A DNA stretch of 8,116 nucleotides from Bacillota bacterium (GTDB lineage: Bacteria > Bacillota > Clostridia > Lachnospirales > Bianqueaceae). Shown piece by piece: positions 1 to 6,596 of this stretch. The first letter of the stretch is position 1; each line of letters opens with the position of its first letter. The translations under genes and the position numbers were made by a program. The notes beneath the pieces are model-generated. The model had not been told where the DNA came from. It saw nothing but the letters and a program-made list of their open reading frames with translations, and made no database searches. The stretch covers positions 1-8,116 of the forward strand of contig JAFVHC010000167.1 in NCBI GenBank assembly GCA_017474705.1, read 5' to 3'.

Positions 1-1004
1 TGATCCACGATCTTCTTACACTGTTCGATCTTCTCACGCATGTTGTAATACGAATCGGTGACCGTGAGCGCCAGGGTGCCAGCACCGTATTTCTCGTTGA
101 TATACTCCGCCGTCTTCTGCATCAATGCCTTTTTCTGCTCGAACAGCGTCCGGTCATGATCGCGGATGATGTAATACATTTCGGTATGCTCGACACTGCC
201 GCCGATATACAGCAGGTGGATGAAGCCTTCATACCCTTCGGTATACTGCGCCTTTTCCTGCGCAGGCAGCATATGGTGGAAGTCCATCGCGATCTCGGCT
301 GCATGCTTCATATGCCCCTTGCCGGAACCCGGATGACTGCTTTTGCCTTGGACTTCGACCTTAGCGGAGGCTGCATTGAAGGTCTCGTACTCGATGCCGC
401 CCAGGCCGCCGCCGTCGATGGTATAGGCATAGTCCGCACCGAAGGCTTCCACGTCGAAATGGTCCACGCCGGATCCGATCTCCTCATCAGGTGTGAACGC
501 GATGCGGATCTTCCCATGCGGGATCTCAGGATGCGCGAGCAGGTATTCCGCCATAGCGAAAATGATGCAGATGCCGGCCTTGTCATCCCCACCCAAAAGC
601 GTGGTGCCGTCCGTCACGATCAATCGCTTGCCGACTTTGTTCAACAGGCTGGGGAAATCCTGTACCCGGGTGATGATCTGCTGCTCCTCGTTCAGCACGA
701 TGTCACCGCCGGCATAGTCTTCGATCAGCCGGGGTTTGACACCGTCGGCCGTAAAGTCCGGCGCGGTGTCCATATGGGCCAGGAAACCAACAACGGGCAG
801 CGTCTGTTCCGTCGTAGCGGGGATGGTGCCCGTCACATAGCCATAAGCATCCTGCTGCACATCCTGTACGCCGATGGCGCGCAGGTCATCCGCCAGAACG
901 CGGCCGAAAGCAAGCTGGGACTCTGTGCTGGGAAACGTGTCGGACCGTTCGCCCGACTGGGTATTATACTGTACGTACTGCATGAAACGCTCAGTGATAT
1001 TCAT
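1..1004 (-). CDS. pepT: Peptidase T (tripeptide aminopeptidase), 3' end cut by window edge
   Basis: This is a cytoplasmic M20-family zinc aminopeptidase that releases the N-terminal residue from tripeptides. Reading the minus strand from ATG 1004 gives 334 uninterrupted codons to the left edge; PepT is usually about 410 residues, so roughly the last 75 are missing. Metal-site motifs appear in family order: HMDTAPD (H77, D79), GGDDKAG (D140 region), TPDEEIG (E174/E175), IDGGG (D197) and KSSHPGSGKG (H224) in the dimerisation domain. The final zinc histidine would lie outside the window. The start is fixed by GGAAGGAG about 6 bases upstream and by a perfect TTGACA/TATAAT promoter in the divergent intergenic region. 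The long plus-strand frame antisense to it (156-1010) is a shadow. The neighbour in the opposite direction is a MutS-like gene with no obvious functional link. Confidence 0.97.
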   Translation of the reverse strand, partial: MNITERFMQYVQYNTQSGERSDTFPSTESQLAFGRVLADDLRAIGVQDVQQDAYGYVTGTIPATTEQTLPVVGFLAHMDTAPDFTADGVKPRLIEDYAGGDIVLNEEQQIITRVQDFPSLLNKVGKRLIVTDGTTLLGGDDKAGICIIFAMAEYLLAHPEIPHGKIRIAFTPDEEIGSGVDHFDVEAFGADYAYTIDGGGLGGIEYETFNAASAKVEVQGKSSHPGSGKGHMKHAAEIAMDFHHMLPAQEKAQYTEGYEGFIHLLYIGGSVEHTEMYYIIRDHDRTLFEQKKALMQKTAEYINEKYGAGTLALTVTDSYYNMREKIEQCKKIVD

Positions 1005-1052
1005 ATCTAGCTCCTTCCGATGTTTGTCTTTCACGGACACATCAGCAGTACG

Positions 1053-1082
1053 ATTATACTGTACCGTCCTTTGTCTTGTCAA
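1053..1082 (-). promoter_or_regulatory. Promoter of pepT
   Basis: On the minus strand TTGACA (1082-1077) and TATAAT (1058-1053) are separated by 18 bases. Both hexamers match the sigma-70/sigma-A consensus perfectly. The expected transcript start is near 1046, leaving a leader of about 40 bases before the pepT start codon at 1004. Confidence 0.8.
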
Positions 1083-1092
1083 CTGATTTCCC

Positions 1093-1121
1093 TTGTGTTT
1101 CTGGCCTTCAGGATGTATAAT
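1093..1121 (+). promoter_or_regulatory. Promoter of the MutS-like gene pair
   Basis: TTGTGT (1093-1098), a 17-base spacer and a perfect TATAAT (1116-1121) precede the start at 1163. Its -35 box lies only 10 bp from the -35 box of the divergent pepT promoter, so the two polymerases would bind back to back. Confidence 0.65.
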
Positions 1122-1162
1122 AGCATGGTACTTGTTATCGAAACCGAGGAGATGTATCCCCT

Positions 1163-2785
1163 ATGAAACTGGTAGTATCCCATACCAAAAATATCGAACT
1201 CCAGCAGGCCTTCCTGGATCTGGACATCGTCAAGCTGCTTCGGCTGTGCGCTCCGGATCTGACAGAGGAAGCCGCCCTCGACTGGGCTCTTTGCTATTTT
1301 GAGAGTGATATCGCGGAGCTTTCCGCCAGATATCAGCTTTTTCACGATCTATCCGACACGGCGGCCGCGAAAGCCGCCTATGAAGCGGTGTGTGCGCTGC
1401 GTGACGAACTGGATAAACAGAAGCGTTCTGCCGACACGTTCCACGAGGTCCTGTATACCTATCGTGTACTGAAGGCCTTCCTGCAGTTGATCGAGGCTTT
1501 GGACGCGCTGACTTCGGGCACGCTCACTTCCGACCGTCTCAAATCGCTTAGATCGCTTCTGCAGGAGATCCGGAAGGATCCCGTCTTCACGCAGATCCGT
1601 TCCGTTGCCGACCAGGTGCCGCGCACCCTGCCGCTGTCCCGCCACTTCTACGTAGGCATCAATACGCGGGAGACCGGAGATGCCACCGAGATCGGCGTGA
1701 TCCGCGATGACGTGGAAACTACGGAATCCGAACCGCTGCTGGCGCAGACCGCACCCAGCGCTTCATCCACATCCCTGTTCCCGGCCATGAAGTATACCCG
1801 TGCCGGTTACGGCACCCATTTTGAAGAATATCTGCTGCAGCATTATGAGAAGCATTATCATTCCGAGATCATGAAAGTGCACAAATTGCTGCAATCTGTC
1901 CGTCCTATGCGTACAGACGAGCTTTTGGAACTGGAAGACAGCCTGCATTATCCGGTGGTGGGTCTGCAACTGAAAGATGCGTTCACCGATGCCGGCTATG
2001 TTCTGTGCCTGCCTGATCCTTCCGGCGAAAGCCTGGCATCCGAGAAACTGATGTATCCGGATCTGGCACTGCATCTTGCCAACATGGAAGGCAAGACGGT
2101 CACCCTGCCCGCTGCATCTTCCACTTTGATCACCGGCGCCAACCATTCCGGCAAGACTTCCTATCTGAAGACCATCGGCCAGTCCCTGGTCCTGGCGCAG
2201 CTGGGCCTCAAAGTACCGGCGGTCTCCTTCCGCTACCAGCCTTTCCGGAGATTCCATACTCTTTTCTCCTCCGGCGAGGATTCTTCGATGACCGTTTCCC
2301 GCATGGGTGTGGAGATCCAGCGGCTGTCCAACATCATGCAGCAGGCCACCGCTGAGGATCTGGTCCTCATCAATGAACCGATGACCAGCACCAACCCCAT
2401 CGAAGCCGTCTCCATCTGCGGGGATCTCATGCAGCGGTTCCTGAACGCTTCCATCACCCACATCGTCGTCACCCACCTGTACGATATCTATTACCTGCTG
2501 AAAGCCAGACTATCTCCAGAAGAAGCCAGGCATTTCATCAGTTTGATCACCGTTTCCGCCTTCCATGATGGAGAAGGTATGGAACACACCTATCGTCTCA
2601 AAGAATCCGCGCCTCTGGGCAACAGCTATGCCATGGAGACCGCCAAAAGCTTCCAGATCACTTTGGAGGATCTGCTGGACGACCCGGACCTGATGCATGA
2701 GGCTTCTGCCTACTGCCGCACGGAACGGGAAGAAAACATGTATGAAGGAGGTGCCGGTCATGGGCTTTCTGACACACGCGCATGA
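1163..2785 (+). CDS. MutS-like ATPase, first of a tandem pair
   Basis: This is a 540-residue protein with the C-terminal ABC-type ATPase domain of the MutS family. Walker A is GANHSGKTS (325-333), a signature-like region with SSGEDSSMT lies at 369-377, Walker B is LVLINEP (400-406) with E405 as the likely catalytic base, and THIVVTH (432-438) supplies the switch histidine. The N-terminal 300 residues are mostly predicted helices, resembling MutS core/lever domains. I see no mismatch-binding N-terminal domain and no F-x-E motif, so this is not the canonical repair MutS. The Walker B aspartate is asparagine (N404), as in its neighbour. The start at 1163 follows GAGGAG (1146-1151) by 11 bases. 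The 3' end overlaps the next gene by 26 bases, which suggests translational coupling. In the family, such proteins are usually called MutS-related; the substrate is unknown. The two neighbours may form a heterodimer (inference). Confidence 0.9.
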   Translation: MKLVVSHTKNIELQQAFLDLDIVKLLRLCAPDLTEEAALDWALCYFESDIAELSARYQLFHDLSDTAAAKAAYEAVCALRDELDKQKRSADTFHEVLYTYRVLKAFLQLIEALDALTSGTLTSDRLKSLRSLLQEIRKDPVFTQIRSVADQVPRTLPLSRHFYVGINTRETGDATEIGVIRDDVETTESEPLLAQTAPSASSTSLFPAMKYTRAGYGTHFEEYLLQHYEKHYHSEIMKVHKLLQSVRPMRTDELLELEDSLHYPVVGLQLKDAFTDAGYVLCLPDPSGESLASEKLMYPDLALHLANMEGKTVTLPAASSTLITGANHSGKTSYLKTIGQSLVLAQLGLKVPAVSFRYQPFRRFHTLFSSGEDSSMTVSRMGVEIQRLSNIMQQATAEDLVLINEPMTSTNPIEAVSICGDLMQRFLNASITHIVVTHLYDIYYLLKARLSPEEARHFISLITVSAFHDGEGMEHTYRLKESAPLGNSYAMETAKSFQITLEDLLDDPDLMHEASAYCRTEREENMYEGGAGHGLSDTRA

Positions 2786-4290
2786 GAATGCGGGGACCGC
2801 AGCACCCGTCTCCTCCTTTGCTATCTCCGATCAGGCTCTGGTCGATCTGCTGCTGCAGGACTACATGCAGACCTGTTCGATCTGGCCCACGCCCAGGAAA
2901 TGAACTGGAGGCACTTTCTGACCACCGATCCGGAGGATCTGATCTACCGCAAGGAGATCATCAGCGAATTTCGCAGCTTTCCGGATATCGTACTGAAGGT
3001 ACGAGCCGTATGCCAGTGCATCCTGGAGATCCAGTCGGTCTGCCGCGCACCTTCCGGCGGCGCGTTCGACACCGACAGTCTGCAGGAGTTCAAACTGTTC
3101 CGGCATGCGCATGATACGCTGTCTGATCTGGCGGATGCCCTGCGCAAGCAGATCGAAGCCGGCAAACTGACCTCCCGAGGTCTCAAACGCCTATATGAAG
3201 TCGTGCAGGAAAAACTGGACAGGCATTATTTCAAGACCTTCACGGAGGATTGGGAAGCCGTCACCAGCGGTCTGGATTCCATTGCCAGTTATACCCTGCG
3301 CTTCACCATGGATGAGGAGATGCACGTCACCCAGTGTGCCGTCACCGGCATACACAAGGATAAATACGTGCGCAAGCTCCTGCCCTTCGGATCCAAAGAG
3401 GGCAGACATGCGGACAAGCTTTGGGATCTGGGGCAGGTTAAGGAGATGCGTTCTCCGGTGGAAGAACTGCTCCACGACGCCATGCACATCCATTACCGTC
3501 AGTTTCTCTCCACCATGCGAGACATGATCGAGGATCTGGATGATCTGTACCGCGACCTGAACTTTTATCTGGCCGGCCTGAACTATTGGCGCCAGATGGA
3601 CAGCTTCCGCGTGCCGCTGATCTTCGCAGAGATCCGGCCGATGGAAGAAAAAGCCTTCACGGCCACGGAAATGATCGATCCTGTTCTTTTGCTGCACACC
3701 AGGAAGGCCATCGCCAACGATATCGATTTCGCACCGGGCGGTGAACTGTTCATCCTTACCGGTATGAACCAAGGCGGTAAGACCACCTTCCTGCGTACCG
3801 TCGGCACCCTGCAGGTCCTGTTCCAGCTGGGCTGGCCCATTCCTGCAGCCACAGCGTCCATCAGTCCGGTGGCAGGCGTCGTCACGGTCTTCTCCCACGA
3901 GGAAAATACCGAGCTGCAGCACGGCAAACTGGGGCAGGAACTCAAGACGCTGCGCGCCGGAATGACTGACATGACACCAGACAGTCTGATGCTGTTCAAT
4001 GAACCGATCACCGGTACTTCACGATGGAAAACCTCTACCTCTCCCGTGAGATCCTGAGCGTCTGCAAACTGAAGGGTTACCACGGGATTTGGGTCACCCA
4101 CATCTATGACCTGGCCTCCGGCTGCGACGCCATCAACGAAGCTCTGGAAGGCAGCAAGGTCTCCAGCCTGATCGTCCGCGTCGAGGGCGAAGGCTCCGAC
4201 GTGCACACCAGCTATAAGGTCCTGCGCGGCCAGCCCGGATTCACCAGTTACGCGAAACAGGTGCTGGAACGCGAAGTCGGTATCCTGTAA
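2760..4290 (+). pseudogene. Second MutS-like ATPase, broken by two -1 frame changes
   Basis: Translation should begin at ATG 2760, 8 bases after AGGAGG (2746-2751). That frame runs to a stop at 2901-2903, but family-like sequence moves to the -1 frame near 2855-2870: a readable stretch (LHADLFDLAHAQEMNW...) crosses the apparent Met at 2900 without interruption. This second frame continues through a helical core and the ATPase site: Walker A GMNQGGKTTF (from 3761), FSHEEN and GKLGQEL signature region (about 3890-3940), and Walker B LMLFNEP (3986-4006). It then hits a stop at 4055-4057. The rest (ENLYLSREIL..., switch motif WVTHIYD, ending at 4290) lies again in the -1 frame, with the junction near 4020. 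Each change is what a single lost base would produce. Repaired, the product would be about 510 residues. No classical slippery heptamer is evident at either place. This may be a young pseudogene or two sequencing errors. The domain assignment is firm; the inactivation is not proven. Confidence 0.8.
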
Positions 4291-4292
4291 AA

Positions 4293-4360
4293 CAAAGAAA
4301 GAGAGCCTGTAACTGCTCCCCGATCATTGATCCAGAGCAGGTACAGGCTCTTTCTTTACG
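4293..4360. terminator. Bidirectional hairpin terminator between convergent genes
   Basis: The stem AGAGCCTGTA (4302-4311) pairs perfectly with TACAGGCTCT (4342-4351). It is flanked by A-rich sequence on the left and T-rich sequence on the right, so each strand ends in a U-rich tract. An inner helix, CTGCTC with GAGCAG, can form inside the loop. It lies just after the MutS-like pair and includes the last codons and stop of the convergent methyltransferase gene. Confidence 0.75.
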
Positions 4361-5010
4361 ACTGCATACATCAGACTATTGAAATCCGGCAAGGCTTGCG
4401 TTATGCCCTTTTCCATGATCGTCAGGCCGTTCCTTTCGATCTCATTCTCGAATGTCGTGAAAGAAACCATCCGGCAGGACGTGCCGGCGACCATCACTTT
4501 CCCGCTCTCATGTTCTCTTTCCTTCGGCGTGAACGCCTGCGTTATGTCGCTTTGCATCTCGAAGGTTCCATCGCCCATGGTGCTGATCAACGCCACGCCC
4601 TCCGGCTGCAGATGCGCCCCTATGAACTGATAGAAACCATTCCTGTCCTCATCCAGGACCAGCATGTGGATCACGGCGACCGCGTAGATGCAATCGAAAC
4701 GATCCTCAAGTGCATCGGTCAGGCAGTCCAGGATCCGGAACCGGTCCTGATAGGCAGGCATCATCTTTCTGCAAAACTCGACCGCCTCTTTGGAAACGTC
4801 CGTCGCCAGAAGATCATAACCTTCGTCCAGGACAACATGCGCGTCCCGGCCCTCCCCGCAGCCGATTTCCAGGATCTTCTGATCCTTGCGGATCCCGTAC
4901 CGCTCCAGGACCTCCATCACGATCGGCGTACATACGGTGCTGGACCACTGCAGGCCTTTTTCATGGATCGTCCTGTATCTGTCATCATATGCTTTGTAAT
5001 AGCTTCTCAT
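4324..5010 (-). CDS. Class I SAM-dependent methyltransferase
   Basis: This 228-residue cytoplasmic protein has the Rossmann-type methyltransferase core. Motif I is KILEIGCGEGRDA (45-57), which holds the glycine-rich SAM loop. The acidic residue that binds the SAM ribose is D71 in LLATDVS. Motif IV-like sequence FDCIYAVAVIHML lies at 105-117, followed by LQPEGVALIST (134-144) as the typical post-motif strand. The N-terminal helix region (YYKAYDDRYRTIHEKG) and C-terminal strands are consistent with the small-molecule branch (Methyltransf_11/25, TehB-like folds). The substrate cannot be read from the sequence. The start ATG overlaps the stop of the upstream regulator gene by 4 bases (ATGA, 5007-5010), so translation is probably coupled. 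The stop codon lies inside the loop of the convergent terminator. Confidence 0.9.
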   Translation of the reverse strand: MRSYYKAYDDRYRTIHEKGLQWSSTVCTPIVMEVLERYGIRKDQKILEIGCGEGRDAHVVLDEGYDLLATDVSKEAVEFCRKMMPAYQDRFRILDCLTDALEDRFDCIYAVAVIHMLVLDEDRNGFYQFIGAHLQPEGVALISTMGDGTFEMQSDITQAFTPKEREHESGKVMVAGTSCRMVSFTTFENEIERNGLTIMEKGITQALPDFNSLMYAVVKKEPVPALDQ

Positions 5011-5603
5011 CGGATCTCTTTTCTACTGATCTGAAACAACCCGTGACGGTTGCAGCAGGCATAAAGGTACTGCACCCGACTTCTTTTGAACCTGGCTTCG
5101 GCACTTCCTTCCGGATACAGTTTGATGAACTGCATACCTTCATCAGATGCCGCGGCCAGAAACGAAATATAATGATCCTTCGTCATAGGGTGTTCGATCC
5201 GGACGTAATACTCATCCTCGACCTGCTCCACCAGGATCTCATGCTCCCGGTCCGGTGTTTCCGGTTTCTGCGGCGGCAGAGTGATCCCGCAGCAGCTGAT
5301 CAAGGCCTCTCCTATGGTCCGGATCACATTACCGCAGACAGGACAGATATAAAACAGGTTCCTGGCCATGTTGGCCGAACGATTCCCATTCCGGATCTGT
5401 GCACCGGACAAAAGTTCGATCACCGAGATGTCCAGTGCCCTGGCCAATGGTTCCAGCAGGCTGATATCCGGAAATCCCTGACCAGTCTCCCATTTGCTCA
5501 CGGCTTTGCCGCTGACAAAGATCTTTTCCGCCAGTTCTTCCTGCGTTATGTGCTTGCTTTCACGAAGCGCGCGTATCACGCTGCCTGTTACATATGTATC
5601 CAT
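5007..5603 (-). CDS. XRE-type regulator fused to desulfoferrodoxin-like metal domains
   Basis: This 198-residue protein has three parts. Residues 5-66 form an XRE helix-turn-helix (ALRESKHITQEELAEKIFVS, GKAVSKWETGQGFPDIS). Residues 84-110 form a desulforedoxin-type iron site with C87-x2-C90 and C104-C105 (CPVCGN ... CCGITLPP). Residues 119-190 resemble the superoxide-reductase domain, with candidate iron ligands H121, H138 (EHPM), H144 (KDHYI), C184 and H187 (CNRHG). The spacings H138-H144 (6) and C184-H187 (3) match desulfoferrodoxin, so both metal centres appear complete. The likely role is a DNA-binding regulator tuned by iron or superoxide; this is inference, and the tail could instead be only structural. 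The start at 5603 is chosen because AAGGAGGT (5611-5618) sits 7 bases upstream; an in-frame upstream ATG at 5657 has no such site. It is translationally coupled to the downstream methyltransferase gene. Confidence 0.9.
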   Translation of the reverse strand: MDTYVTGSVIRALRESKHITQEELAEKIFVSGKAVSKWETGQGFPDISLLEPLARALDISVIELLSGAQIRNGNRSANMARNLFYICPVCGNVIRTIGEALISCCGITLPPQKPETPDREHEILVEQVEDEYYVRIEHPMTKDHYISFLAAASDEGMQFIKLYPEGSAEARFKRSRVQYLYACCNRHGLFQISRKEIR

Positions 5604-5627
5604 ATTTATGACCTCCTTACGCAAGGG

Positions 5628-5636
5628 AGTGTAACA
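5628..5636 (-). promoter_or_regulatory. Possible extended -10 promoter of the XRE gene
   Basis: On the minus strand TGT followed by TACACT forms an extended -10 element (TGnTACACT). No good -35 box is visible about 17 bases upstream (TGGTGC). It would give a very short leader before the ribosome site at 5611-5618. It may be a secondary promoter for the last two genes of the operon. Confidence 0.3.
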
Positions 5637-5675
5637 CAGCCGCACGCAGAGCACCATCCACGCATCGTAGAGAGA

Positions 5676-6053
5676 TCATCTTGGCCATCCGTTCTCGTCG
5701 AAGTTCTTTTTCAACGCACGCTCCGTCGGGAAGATCGTCCCCACCAGAGGGATCATCTGCACCATGGTGATGAACGCACCGACATTGCCCACCATATCTT
5801 TATCTTTCCCTGAAAGGAGCAGCAGGGGGATCACGGAAAGCGGCAGCAGTACAAGACCGCAGATCCACCACAGCCGGCCGATATATTTATGGGCAAAAGC
5901 CCATGTATCCTCATTCATCATGGAGCGCTTCGTTTTATAGCCAAACGCCCAGTTGACCTTGTCCGGCGCCTTCTTCATGAAGATCCAGCCGAAAACGATC
6001 ATGATCACAGGGATCAGCAATACCATACAGAGCATAAAGACCCAGAATCCCAT
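5676..6053 (-). CDS. SdpI-family membrane protein
   Basis: This 125-residue protein has three predicted membrane segments (about 3-25, 59-80 and 88-109). It carries the SdpI-family signature between the first two: GYKTKRSMMNEDTWAFAH (38-55), with the conserved R43-S44 and N47-E48-D49-T50-W51. In Bacillus subtilis the founding SdpI protects against the SdpC killing peptide and controls the SdpR repressor; many family members are orphans of unknown role, and no toxin gene is visible here. The start at 6053 follows AGGAGG (6064-6059) by 5 bases; an in-frame ATG at 6137 would add 28 residues that lie across the promoter, so I reject it. A gap of 72 bases separates it from the XRE gene downstream. 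It is probably the first gene of a three-gene operon read from the promoter at 6085-6113. Confidence 0.85.
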   Translation of the reverse strand: MGFWVFMLCMVLLIPVIMIVFGWIFMKKAPDKVNWAFGYKTKRSMMNEDTWAFAHKYIGRLWWICGLVLLPLSVIPLLLLSGKDKDMVGNVGAFITMVQMIPLVGTIFPTERALKKNFDENGWPR

Positions 6054-6084
6054 AACAGCCTCCTGTAAGTTGAATGATACGCTG

Positions 6085-6113
6085 ATTATAGCCGAGATCT
6101 GCAGGATCCACAA
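6085..6113 (-). promoter_or_regulatory. Promoter of the SdpI/XRE/methyltransferase operon
   Basis: On the minus strand TTGTGG (6113-6108), a 17-base spacer and a perfect TATAAT (6090-6085) lie just upstream of the SdpI-like gene. The expected transcript start is near 6078, about 25 bases before the start codon. The nearest site of the CACATGC array begins about 40 bases upstream of the -35 box. Confidence 0.65.
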
Positions 6114-6150
6114 CCTTCTACAGGCCGAAAACTTCAATTTCCTGTTTATT

Positions 6151-6521
6151 CACATGCTTCAATCGCCAGATATTGCTTCTTGCATGTGATTTTGATGATG
6201 ACAACATGCTGTGGTTGAATTCCACTGCCTCTTACATGTGTTTCAGGAGGTACCCACATGCCACATCAACTCACTTTTTATCTCAGCATGTGCCAAAATC
6301 AGAGAAAAGACGCTTTCATCCTGTATTTTCCCGCTTTCTGAAGATTTTTCACATTTTCCCTTCAACAAAATAACAATCTCCACATGCTTAATCAAAACCA
6401 TCTTCAATAAACATGTGGATATTCGATCAAACACATGCTATTAATTTTTTTCTGATTTCCCTGCATGTGTTCCTGATCAAAAATACAGGCTGGGATACCT
6501 GATGGTTGGAACCAGCATGTG
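6151..6521. repeat. Helically phased array of 11 alternating CACATGC / GCATGTG sites
   Basis: Copies lie at 6151, 6182, 6203, 6234, 6255, 6286, 6381, 6411, 6432, 6463 and 6515 (first base of each 7-mer). Eight are exact CACATGC or its complement and three have one mismatch (6203, 6234, 6411). Orientation alternates forward and reverse, forming units of CACATGC-N24-GCATGTG separated by 14 bases, so the period is 52 bp. Centre-to-centre distances are 31, 21, 31, 21, 31, 95, 30, 21, 31 and 52. Cumulative distances (31, 52, 83, 104, 135, 230, 260, 281, 312, 364) are all within about 1 bp of whole multiples of 10.4 bp. The missing forward partner at 6484 reads TACAGGC, a 5/7 match. The N24 and N14 segments are not conserved. 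The phasing points to protein binding on one DNA face. No coding frame here looks real. Confidence 0.85.
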
Positions 6522-6565
6522 CAAACAGAACTGACATGGATCCTTATCAAAAGCCCTAAATCAAT

Positions 6566-6596
6566 AAAAGGCCTGTGAACTCTTCACAGGCCTTTT
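6566..6596. terminator. Strong intrinsic terminator after the microcompartment genes
   Basis: AAAAGGCCTGTGAA (6566-6579) pairs perfectly with TTCACAGGCCTTTT (6583-6596) around a 3-base loop, giving a 14-bp stem. On the minus strand it follows the pduT-like stop by about 16 bases and ends in TTTTATTGATTT. The symmetry would also stop transcripts coming the other way. Confidence 0.9.

Noticed and set aside
156..1010. Long plus-strand open frame of 284 codons
   Set aside because: It is antisense to the clearly recognisable pepT gene, has no ribosome site and encodes nothing that resembles a family.
1152..1154. Start of the first MutS-like gene at ATG 1152
   Set aside because: It touches the GAGGAG ribosome site with no spacing and is not in frame with the protein (1152 and 1163 differ by 11).
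4015..4030. Programmed -1 frameshift site at the end of the second MutS-like gene
   Set aside because: The AAAA run in tggaaaacc is not a proper slippery heptamer in the zero frame, and one gene needing two programmed shifts is unlikely.
2900..4057. Independent gene starting at ATG 2900, coupled by ATGA to a 47-codon gene
   Set aside because: The same frame is open upstream of 2900 and reads like family sequence across the Met; no ribosome site is at a suitable distance. A frame break in one gene explains it better.
5604..5657. Longer start for the XRE regulator at 5657
   Set aside because: The extra 18 residues lie across the ribosome site and the promoter-like sequence, and helix-turn-helix proteins of this type begin close to the helix.
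4710..5813. Plus-strand open frame of 367 codons
   Set aside because: It lies antisense across the methyltransferase, regulator and SdpI-like genes, is rich in Arg, Pro, His and Ser, and looks like a codon-bias shadow.
6173..6444. Short open frames inside the array region, both strands
   Set aside because: They are 60-80 codons long, AT-rich, without suitable ribosome sites, and overlap the phased sites.
6151..6521. CRISPR array
   Set aside because: The repeated element is only 7 bases and alternates in orientation; the 14-base and 24-base segments between copies are both variable, so there is no direct repeat of CRISPR length.
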